Below are positions 52,985-64,000 of a stretch of 64,000 bases of DNA, in pieces. This stretch comes from Tetrahymena thermophila SB210 (Eukaryota > Ciliophora > Oligohymenophorea > Hymenostomatida > Tetrahymenidae), in contig NW_002476482.1 in assembly GCF_000189635.1 (NCBI RefSeq), positions 70,049 to 134,048 of the forward strand, written 5' to 3'. The notes under the pieces are model-generated. The model worked only from the letters and a program-made list of their open reading frames with translations. It was not told the DNA's origin and made no database searches. Numbering within the stretch: position 1 is the stretch's first letter; every line of letters begins with the position of its first letter. The translations under genes and the position numbers were made by a program.

Positions 52985-54029
52985 TTTTAGACAAATATTT
53001 TCATTTATTAAGTATTTTTCATGTTAATAAAATTATACTCAATTTTATTTTAATATCTATATTTTCAACATAACATTAAACATTAAATAAATACCATGAA
53101 GCTATATAAATCAAAATATATATTAAAATTCAAATTTAAAAAAATCAGTAAATGCAAACTTGTATTATTTTTATCTTTATTAAAATTTTTATTTTTATTG
53201 ATCTTATTTATTAGGGTATTCTATTTAATTTTGTTTAAAAATTGCAAAATATTCTTTAGAAAGCAATTTTTTTTCTAATCAACAAATTAAATGAAATATT
53301 AAATGAAATTTTTATAAATTATTTTATTTTCTATAATTTTTAAAAGTTAAATATATTTAAGAGGTGAATTATTAGACTAAAAATAAAACATAAAAAATAC
53401 CATTTATTTATTGATATTTAAATGAATTATTTTTAATTTCATACAATTAAAATCTTAATAGAATTACTTAAAGATAAAAAAATATTTATTAAATTAACTT
53501 ATAAATATACATTATTATTTATTCAATAGCATCTATTAAAACTAATTATTTTGACAGAAGGAATATGTAATTAGTATATATTATTTATTGCTTTTTTAAT
53601 TAAAATTAGGATTAATATTAACTAATAAGGATTGAATAAATATATGAAATTTCACTATTTTTGTATTTTCTTGAGAAAAAATATGAAAGATACATCAAAA
53701 TAAGGTTGGAAAATGTAAATTAAAAATATCATAATTTAAACTCATTTACTTTCGACAAGGTAATTTTAAAACATTCAGAAATTTGGTAAAATTAAGAAAA
53801 TTTTTAATATTGAAAGATGCATGTTATTCGATGTCAAAATGGCATTAAAAATATTGATAAAAGGAAAATATATCATTATGTATTATGTTATTTTAATATA
53901 AAAATTTCTTAATTTGTAAAAAATCAGTAAAAAAAATAAGCAAATTGTTTGGTGAATTTCATTCATATAAAACAAAAGTTATTCAATTTGAAATTAAGGA
54001 TTAGGTTCTAATTAAATACTACAAAACTT
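52985..54029. other. Intergenic between giant genes 2 and 3
   Basis: No gene seen. It begins with the ~150-base 3' flank shared with copy 1 and ends (from ~53510) with the shared 5' flank. A 60-codon frame at 53096-53278 is Phe/Leu/Lys-rich, ends only at TAA (a sense codon here), and has no homologous counterpart, so it is not called. Confidence 0.6.
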
Positions 54030-57000
54030 ATGAGTTATAAATTAGCTTTGTTTATTTAGGTTTTGATATACTTAGTAAAATAAGTAAAGCTGCAAAATAT
54101 AGCTGATGTATGTTTAATACCTAGTTAATACTTTTAAAACTAAGCAGATTAATGTCTATATTGCATGAAAAACTGTAGTTTATGTTTTTCTGCGGAAATA
54201 TGCATGTAATGTATGCCAGGATACAGTTTAGTAAACATTTTTTATTTTTAAAGTTAAAATAATTAATACTTTCTTATAGAACAATTAGGGGTAGTGTGTA
54301 AGCAGTTGTGGAGTGGATTAACTTAAAAACTAGTTTGATTAACAATGCAATAGCTTTCCTGATATTAACTGCTAATAATATAACTTTCAAAATTAATGCA
54401 ATAAATGTAAAGATGGATACATTTTATTTGAAAATGGAATCTGTAAAAATAAATTTTGCTCACAATATTAAGGTACTTTTGACAGTACCACCTAAAAGTG
54501 TTCTTTAGATGGATTTTTACAGTCAGAGTATATTAGAGAATAGTAGAATTCATAAAATAGTACCCAGTTCAAACAGGATTCTTTCAATTTTTAGTATTCC
54601 TCCTTAAAAGATAGCTTAAATGAACAAATAGTAGAAATAAAAGTCTTAGATATTTTAGATCATAAATTAGTATTTTTTTAATTTTTATATTTATAATATT
54701 AATAATTTTTGAAATAGGTAATTGGAAGGACGAATTAATATATAATATTTTATGATTACTAAAAGATGTCTGCATTATATCTACTTGATATGTAAGCTCC
54801 TATACTTTAGATGTAGACTAATGAATAACAAATGAAGCTTTACGCTTTAGTTTCACATTACAATAGCTTTAATCAAACTTCTTAATATGTTTTAAATTAA
54901 TTAGTTCAAATTGACTTGGTTTCTTACTAATAAAATACAATTATCTAGTATAATAAAATAGTAAATCAAGTTTTATGTAATCAATAATATTTAATATTGA
55001 GAAGTGGAAGTATTTTGAGTATATTTTCGTTAGCTGATTAGTCTATGAAGTAATTAAAAACAAATATAAATATAAGTTACTTTTGCTTTTTATAAGGAGA
55101 AGGAATTATTTTAATTTTAGATAATTAAAATAACATTTTTCTAACAAATCCTTCGTTCACAGGATATAACTAAATCAATTTAAACTCAAAAGAATAATTT
55201 ATTATGATAAAATAGAATCTACCTTATAGCATTATTACAGTCATTTAATAAGACTAAGCAACTTAACAATAAAGCTNNNNNNNNNNNNNNNNNNNNNNNN
55301 NNNNNNNNNNNNNNNNNNNNNNNNNNNNNNNNNNNNNNNNNNNNNNNNNNNNNNNNNNNNNNNNNNNNNNNNNNNNACTCCTTACTTAATACTATAATAT
55401 TCCTTTTATATCATAAATAAACACAATAATCTATTACCAAAATTCTATTTTAGTGAGTGTCTTTAATAGCATTTATTCTATTTAATATTTCTAATAACAA
55501 AAAAATGGACAGATTTTACAAAGCTTTGCTTAAAGTAATTGTTCAATAAAAATTCCTAAGAAATTATAAAAAACTTTAATTTTCAGCGATGATGGAAGTA
55601 AAATATCCAAATTAATTATCATTTATGACACAGAATATTTGATTGTTGGTTCTTATTAGGATTAATAAATACTCTTTAGAGATTAAATTGAAGCCAATAT
55701 TTCTTTTAGCATGATCTAATAATCCATTTTAATATTATTTGCATAATCATAGTTAATTTTAGTTAACTTAATAAATTTTCAAAAACAAGTGACATAATTT
55801 TAAAAAATTCTTTTATAATAAGTTGAAAATGGTAATATTTATGTTTTAGAATAAATAAGTACATAGGATTGCTTAAATGTATAGCTTAATACTATATCAT
55901 CCGGATAAAATTAAGTCTGCTTACTTTAGACTCCAGCAAATTCTGATTATCAAAGCTTCTGTAATTTTGATATTTAAGTAATGGAAAATAATTTAATTAT
56001 CTTTGGTTAATCAACATTATTTTTTGTGGTTTATAGATATGATTGCTAAATTATATTAGAATAAAATTTTTATATTTTAAATATACTAACAATAGACTCT
56101 AATACTTTAGTTCTTTAAAACGTAGGTATTTCAATATTACAGTTAGATTAAAATAATTCTATAACAAATATTAATATTATAGATTCAATCAATAAATTTA
56201 GCTTAATAAAAAATATTTTAGTGATTTGTGTAGAGCTTTAAGTAGTTACAGGAGGAATTTAAAATCCAATGATAAAAGTCAACCTTAATTAATATGTTAA
56301 CTTTTAATCATAATAATTAAATGAATTAAATTACGATTATGCTGTATCCAACTTTATAGTAAAAATAAATGGATAAAATTTATAGTATATGGATATGTCA
56401 TATCCTTTCTTCTCTTATTAATTAGTGTAATTTTAAGATAATATAGATTTAGTTGAATAAGTATAAAATTCAAATTATCTTATGCTCATAAGATTTATAA
56501 ATGTAATTAATTTTATTATTTTATATATTATTACTAATATATTTGATATTTACATTAAAAATTTTTTAATTTTTAGATCCATTTTTTAAATAATTTCAAT
56601 TAAATTTAGGATAAAAATAATGCAGTTATATTAGATGGCCATAACAATACTTACATTTATATAAATAAGAATTTAGGAAATATAATGTATTTCTAAAATA
56701 GCTATATATTCATGCAATATCCCTCAAATTAATTGCTAGTATTATAAGCAATTTATAAAGTAAACTAAAACTTATTTTTTAAATACCAATCTTCATACGT
56801 ATTAACAAATGATATTCAACAAATAATTGGAGAAATAAGTCCTAGTTAAATATCAATATACTCTCTGAGAGATGGGTCTTAAAAAGTATATTTAAGTAAA
56901 TTTTTCCTATGTAAAATTCAATTAAAATTTTTTTTTTTTAAAGATAAAGTAGCTAATTTAAATGGTCAGTTAACAAATTATATAGAAAATACTGAAATTT

Positions 57001-60000
57001 ACATGGCAATTAATTTAGGAAGTTTTGGAAATATATCACTAGTAGATTTATTAACCACTAAAATGATTAAAGTAAAGGCACCTAAATCTTATTAAATTTT
57101 AAGAAACGGTGAGATATTTTTTATAAGTGTAATTAACTTTTAAAACTAGCAGACTCTAATAGATTCAAAAGTGAATATCCTATAAGATACAATGAAGAAA
57201 CTGCAAGGATACATAATTTCTTTATTATGGAAAGAAAATAATTATTATTATTTTATCTCAATCTCATAGAACAAATTTACAGTATTTGATACTAATGGCT
57301 AGCTTATATTTTAAGAAAATATTGTTATTTCTGACATTATTACAAATAATTAATAATTAATATTTTTCCAAGAATAGTATATTGCTCAATACTCAATTAA
57401 CATAAATAAAAAACAACTTACTCAAATAAATTCATTCTAAATTAACAATCAATACCTAACTTTTAATGTTGATCTTTATAATAGGTTAATTTATGTCTAA
57501 CTTTAAAACTAACTTTAGGTCCTTTAGATTGATACCCTCAATTTAGTTCAGTCTATATAAATCTAGAATGATTATGTATATATTGGAAACGATAAAAGAA
57601 ATTTGGTAAATTTAAATTTTATTTTTAAAATATTAACTTTTTTTTAATTTAAAGATATAAATTTATAGATAAGCAAATTAAATAATAATATTCTAACTGT
57701 TTAAAGAATAAACGAGATCTTTTCCATTAAATTTTGATTTAACAAAAAAAACATTGTTTATAGATAGTGAATTAGGGATTATTGTCATCTGCGATTATGC
57801 ATTACCACAAATTTATGTATTATAGTATGTTGGCTATTTTTAGCTAAACAGTTTTTCAATAACTTCTCCATCATCAAATTTTGGAATTTTTAGAATGAAA
57901 TTTATTTATAATTACCATTTATCAATTCTTATATTTAGTTAAGCAGGATAGTTCTATTTTATTGATATAAACTATTTATACTACAATCAACAAATTATTA
58001 AAATGGCTAATGATAACTAATCAGCTCTCTTTGGATAAAACAATCAAAATATAATAATCCTTAACAATGATATCAATTACCTTTCTGTATATGACAGTGT
58101 AACCTAATAGATTTAGGATAATTTAGTTTTTAAGTAAAATGTAGATATTAATGACATAGAAAATTATTCGATTGCCATTCTTAGCTAAATCAACTCTGTT
58201 ATATGTATTAAAAAGAAAGATTATTACATTATTTAGCTTTTTCCTTTAAAAAAAATTTAATAGCAAACTCTTACAGATGTTTAAAATATTTACATTTCAG
58301 ATAATTATGGTTTAGTTCTTTATAGTAATTTAAGTTAGCAATTATATTTATTTAGCCAAAAGGATTAATAATTTACCATGCTAAAGTAAGATTAATAATA
58401 GATTACTAAAATAATCTTTATAAATGAAAAATTTATATGTGTTTAAGTCATCAATCTAGGCTAATAATAATTGCTTGTATTCGATACATCATCCCAGAGA
58501 TAAATTCCTTTTCCTTTTAATTAGGTATTTATTAGTTCATTAATTCTTTAAATTTTAATATAAATAATATAAACTAATAAAAATGAATGAACATATATGA
58601 ATTTCATCACTTAATAAAAAAATTAAAACATATTTTTTAATTTAGAATATGTATTTTTAGAAGAATATTAGTTAAAAAGTTTTAACCAATTTAATTATTT
58701 ATATTGTTTTTAAATTTATTGAAATAAATAAAAATATCAATAAACTAGTGTATTTAAAAGTTTTCATCTTTAATTAAAGTTTACCATTTTTTAATTTCAT
58801 TAAAAAATAAATAACCCAAATGACTAAATTTTTTTTGTATTTAGCAAAAAAACTTATTTTATTCTATTTAAAATTATTATATTGGAGATTTTCATTAAGC
58901 TATTTATTTAGTAAATTATAAAAAACTAATAAATTTTATAATTTGTTAATATTAGGGGCAAGTAATAGATCTGAAGATTAAGAATTTTCTAATTGTTCAA
59001 TAGTTTGCTACTGGCAAAACATCTCTCCAGATATTTTAATTTAATTAAAATGACATTACATTTGTTTATTATTTTTACTAGTATAACGGATAATTTTAAA
59101 TTAAGTAGCTATTTAATTAACAATACTTTAAAAATATACATAGCATTTACATAATGGGAATGTAAAATAATTTAAATGCTCTAATTTTGAAAATTAAAGA
59201 AGCTAAAAGTATAATTTCAGTTTCTGAAAGCATTTAAATAAAACAGCTATCATTGCCTTGCTCTAACAATACTAAAATAAAAGTAGAAAATAATTATTTT
59301 TATTACATTTGTCCTTACGTCTCTTTTATTTATGACATAAGTGCAACATTTATCTAAAGTATTAAGTACTCTATTAACTCTAATTTGACTATCTATGATA
59401 TCTCTTACTTAAACTATGATATTTTTATAGTAACATTATCATAAAATTAAATAGATTTATATGAAATAAACTATAAATTTAAGAATAAAATATCATCACT
59501 ATCTAAAATCATCAATCCCAAAATTTATAATTATTTAATCAGTCAAAACAATAACATTATTTAACTAATAATCTATGGAATTTCTGATTTTAATTTATTT
59601 TAAGCTAACATAAATTATTAATCAAAAAGGTTCAAATACTAAATAGCTTAGTATTTAAATTAAAATTAAGTTTAGGTTACAACTTAAAGTTATATTGATA
59701 ACTATAAAGTATTTTATTTATTTAATATTTAATAATTTTATTAAATCAAATTTATTTTTAAAAGCATATTGTCCAATAATAATAAATATCCTAAACTATC
59801 TAATCTCTAAGATATCAAATATTCTTTCAGCCTCCTTCAAAGATGTAAAGTTTTTTATTTTTCTTATAAACTAAATATTTATTAATTTAAAATAGTAATT
59901 AATTTCCAGTGATCAATTCTTATTAAAGCTCCGATTTTGTAGAAATTTATTCAACAGATGGCATAAATAGCAATCAAAAATATTAATTATAAATTTCTTC

Positions 60001-63000
60001 AACTGAATTCATATCAGATTAATTTAAGAATTTAAAAATAGGAAATATGATTCTCAATTTTAACTTCATTGACTCTCTAAATTTTAATTAGTATTAATAT
60101 TTAGAATAACTTTAGTTCTCTAATATGACAATATAGTTTGGCTAACAAAATGGATCTATATTTTTGAATTCTTATAAAAAGCTAATAATAAATGAAATAA
60201 AAATTATTAATTAAGTAATTACAACTTAGTTCATCTTTTAAAATATCACAGATATTTTAATTAATAACCTGGAAATTTAAAATGTCACTTTTTAGTCTTA
60301 GTCTTACTTTTTTTCTTTCTAAGAAATCTAGTAAATTATGATAAGAAATCTTACTATATACTAGAGTAATTTTAATTAAACAATGATTTTAGTGAATAAT
60401 TCAAATAATATTTAAATGTAAAATATATTCGTTTCTAATAACAATTTTTCTCAAGGATTAATTTTTGTAAATTAATCTGAAAACTTTTTTAGTGATTAGA
60501 TTTAAGCTTAATGGAATCAGATAAATTAAAACAATTTAAACAATAAAATAAATCCCTACCTGTTCAATTTTTTATAAGTTAAATAAGTTTAATTTGATAA
60601 TATTTCTATTAGTAACTCATTGAATTTAGGATTTGTTAACTTCACTGGCTTGATGATAAATTTTCAATTTCTTTATTCTATTAGCATAAAAAATTCAAAA
60701 TTTAATGAAATTAAATAAAAAATACCTATTATTTAAGTTACTTATGGAATCAGTGCAACCATAGAAAATCTATAAGTTAGTAAAATGAATAGCTCGAATT
60801 TTATACTTCTGTCTTTGGTAACTTAGCTTGAGTTAACAAATTTAAGCTTTTTTAATATAAATGAGCCTTTTGTTTAAATACCTAAGTTAGGATCTTCTTT
60901 TATTCCTTAATTTGATAATTATTTATTAAGTCTTGGTGGAATAAATAATCTTATGGTCTAAAATTTGTAAATGTCTTTTTGCTATAATATTGGGATGTTA
61001 AATTTAATTGAGTTTTAAGTGGGATTAGATGCAATTTAAAATAGCAATTAAATGCAGGCAAACTTAATTAAAATTTCTAATTCTTAATCTAATCTAAGTG
61101 AACCAGCTTTAAACTTAAGAAATAAATAATTAAGTATTTCTTAACTAACAGTAAAAAATGTTATATTTAAAAGTCATATTATGAACCTCAATTCACAATC
61201 TTATTTCTAAATGAATCAATCTTAATTTATTAATATATATCTGATAAATTAATCAACAACAATATATAATAATTAAATTTCAGTAATTGAAATATCATAA
61301 GTAAAATTTTAAAATATTTCTTCTTAATAATACCCTGCTATATTTTTAACTAAGTCTGTAGATAGCTTTAGTATTCGTAACTGCACTTTTAGATAAAACT
61401 AAAATCTACAAACAAATATATCAGTTTCATCTAATAATGATAATAACAGTAATTTTAATATTTAGAATTGTAATAATTTGATAATAGATGACTCATTATT
61501 TGCACAAAACACATGTTTCAATAATGGAGGAGGAATTTATTTATTTCAAATTCAAAAATCTTTTATAAATAACACCAAGTTTGTTCAAAACTAGGCATAA
61601 TAATACTCAGGAGGAGCAATTTATGCTTCTAATTCTAATATTAATATTAATTAATGTCTCTTTTAAAACAACATATCAAAAAAGGAAAGAGGTGGAGCTA
61701 TCTATTCTGATAACACTTATATTTAAGTAGTTAATTCAAATATTATAAATAATATTGCATATGTAGGTGGTGGAATTTATTATAATAAAATAAATACAAT
61801 AAATATTGATAAATCTAGCTAAATTTATTAAAATAAAGGTATAATTATTGAAAATTTATTTACTTTACATTGAAATTATTTTATAAATAGGTAGATTTTA
61901 TGGGAATAACTTAGGTTCTTTTCCTAAAAAATTATTAAAAGTAGATTTAAAAACTAAATAGGTTTATAACAAAATAATCATTAAAAATTTTTAAAGTGGA
62001 AACTATACTAAATAACCAATATATGTTTAATATTTTGATGAAGAAAATTAAATACTAAATTTTAATATTGCAGATTTAACTAATCAATTTTCTTCTAGCA
62101 TTAAATAAGAAATAGAAAACTATTAAATAGCGATTTTGAATCCTGCAAATGTGAAAAATCTAACAATAATATTAGGATAACAATTATAATATATAAAATC
62201 TATCAATTTATTTTAACTCAATATGACAGCAGGAAATTACTATGAAACAGATTTTCAATTGGTTTTATTCTCACAATTTTTTAATGAGTACCTTACTCTT
62301 GATTTATTACTTAATTTTAGAAAATGCAAAATTGGAGAAATATTATATCATAAACAAGGATATATTTCGTAAATAGCTTTATTATTGTTTATTTATTAAA
62401 TTATTTAATTTTATTTTATCAAAATTAAGTTGTGATTAATGTGTTGAAGGGAGCTATTCTCTGGTTGACCCATATCAAAAATCTGAAAATGGTCTAGTTT
62501 AATGCCAGAAATGCCCTATAGAATATGCAAAGAAATGTTACTCAAATCAAATTATTTTAAATTAACACTTCTGGAGAGAATCAAATTTAACAGATAATAT
62601 TTTCACTTGCTATATGCTAGGTTGTAATGAATCAGCTTACAATTCAATAAATGGATGCATAAAAGGTTATATCGGTCCTCTATGCAACTCTTGTGATTAT
62701 AAGGGTATATACTGGGGAACTAGCTATGCTTAAAATGGGAAATATTGTTATGAATGCGGTAAAATAGTAGATCTTTACGTCTTTGTGGCGTTATCTATTT
62801 TATTTTATTCATTTTACATATCATTAAGTGTGTATTCATAGATCAAAACTAACATACTGATTATAAAAATTGAATATTTAAGAAAGTTAGAGATTTTATT
62901 TGTAAGCAAAACTAAATTTTTAGGTTCTGATACAGGAATAATATTAAAGATCTTTTTTCACTACTTACAGATATTTTCATCATCTATAAATGTCATTAAC

Positions 63001-64000
63001 TAAATTCCTGAGATATTAGGTAATTTATTTAAATTAGGAGGTGATCCAACTTAGATAACTTACACAAGTTTAGATTGTATTTATAAGAATTGGGTTATTT
63101 CTTAGCTTTGGTTTAGTCGATTGATAATGTAATTCACTTAAATAATAATAGTAACTGGACTAGTTCTATTATCTAGATATTTTTTACCTAAAAATATGAG
63201 ATAATTTTATAAAAAAAAGATATACTTAATATTTATTTACTTTTTTTATTATTCCTCTCTTGTTAAAATGCTCATGTCTCTTTGCCTATGCAAATAAATT
63301 GGAAATAACTATTATATGTTAAACGATTTTCTTTAAAAGTGCTGGACAAACTAACATTTAATATTTTCCTTTGGAATAATATATCCTCTAACAATAATTT
63401 GCTCAATTGGAATACCATTAATATTTTATTTGAAAATTAAATCTGCTATTTAAAATAAAAAATAAGAGAATGTTTAATTTATCTTGTCTTATTACTTTAT
63501 ATTATAAGGATATAAAAATTAATTTTATTATTGGGAAATTCTCAAAATGTTTCTAAGATTAATTATCATGATTATCTTGAATTTAGATATTTAAAACGGT
63601 ACTTAAAGATAATTGATATTAGTTGTATGCTTTATCTAAATAATGATGACAATCTCTTTGAATCCTTATAAATAAAAACAAATGCAAAATTTAGAAATTT
63701 TGCTGCTTTCAGTTGTTATAATTAGTCTAGCTCTGTAAACGATAATATTTATGTAAGATGATAATTTAGATAAAACCTTAATTTTAATAATTATCATATT
63801 TATTTTTAATCTTTATAATTTGATAAAGATAATTTTTGAATATTATAAATCTGCTTTAGAATTAGCTTTAAGGTCTAAAAGTAGAAAATTTAAGATTATT
63901 TTAAATTTATTATATAAATTTAAAATCATTAAATTTGATATCAAGAATAGATAAACTTCATTAATAAGGATAAGCCAATTGTGGAAAATTATAAACAAAA
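54030..64000 (+). CDS. Giant surface protein, copy 3, gapped and cut at right edge
   Basis: Starts at ATG 54030 (exon 1 54030-54230, exon 2 from 54280) and follows the exon plan of copies 1 and 2 to the window end. A 100-N gap at 55277-55376 removes the end of exon 3, exon 4 and the start of exon 5 with two introns. The membrane-region exon starts at 62430. By comparison with copies 1 and 2, its last ~116 bases, the final intron and a 27-base last exon lie beyond 64000. The signal peptide (MSYKLALFIQVLIYLV), cysteine modules, beta-helix GG(G/A)IY repeats near 61525-61780 and membrane helices are all present. No inactivating change was seen in the available sequence. Confidence 0.75.
55277..55376. 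other. Assembly gap (100 N)
   Basis: A run of exactly 100 N inside giant gene 3. The flanks align to copy 2 at 43891 (left) and 44314 (right), so about 422 bases are really missing. The N run is a placeholder of fixed size. Confidence 0.95.

Noticed and set aside
53096-53278. 60-codon Phe/Leu-rich open frame with ATG between giant genes 2 and 3
   Set aside because: It ends only at TAA, which is a Gln codon here. It continues into noncoding DNA, has low-complexity composition and no counterpart in the other spacer.

Overview
The window reads as nuclear DNA of an oligohymenophorean ciliate, most likely Tetrahymena or a close relative. It is extremely A+T-rich. Long coherent proteins appear only if TAA and TAG are read as glutamine and TGA is the sole stop. 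Introns are short, A/T-rich GT..AG introns. There are no bacterial operons, tRNAs, rRNAs or CRISPR arrays. No gene here has a name I recognise, so all symbols are empty. Reading frames were worked out by hand under this code and checked for divisibility by three across exons, and by comparison between paralogues. No database search was possible.

Layout. (1) 1-935, minus: N-terminal two thirds of a protein kinase running off the left edge. (2) 1990-12683, plus: tandem array of intron-less leucine-rich-repeat-like proteins of about 870-890 aa (three intact copies, 1990, 5249 and 10065) plus a remnant at 8429 created by one internal deletion. (3) 13893-26033, plus: four tandem two-exon genes for secreted proteins of about 625 aa, each with a signal peptide, a QW-like motif and a DxDD motif directly before a conserved intron. 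These recall the alpha/alpha-toroid terpenoid-cyclase fold. (4) 27009-30683: two divergently transcribed paralogues of a putative PD-(D/E)XK (RecB/Cas4-like) nuclease. The plus-strand gene keeps D245..D260-W-K262; the minus-strand gene has lost it. (5) 31464-64000, plus: three tandem copies of a giant gene (14 exons and 3,116 aa in copy 1) for a surface protein with signal peptide, cysteine-rich modules, a long beta-rich ectodomain, GG(A/G)IY beta-helix repeats, a second cysteine-rich module and a C-terminal multi-pass membrane region. Copy 3 is interrupted by a 100-N assembly gap and cut by the right edge.

The region is a chain of tandem arrays, typical of fast-evolving accessory gene families. 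Secreted and cell-surface products dominate by length. Flanking DNA was duplicated together with the genes, and the paralogues show mosaic similarity suggestive of gene conversion. Intergenic DNA is mostly featureless A/T sequence, with a few notable structures: hairpins at 1583-1644, 1650-1682 and 42081-42129, an 18-C homopolymer at 8883-8900, and a 250-bp tandem duplication at 26701-27196.
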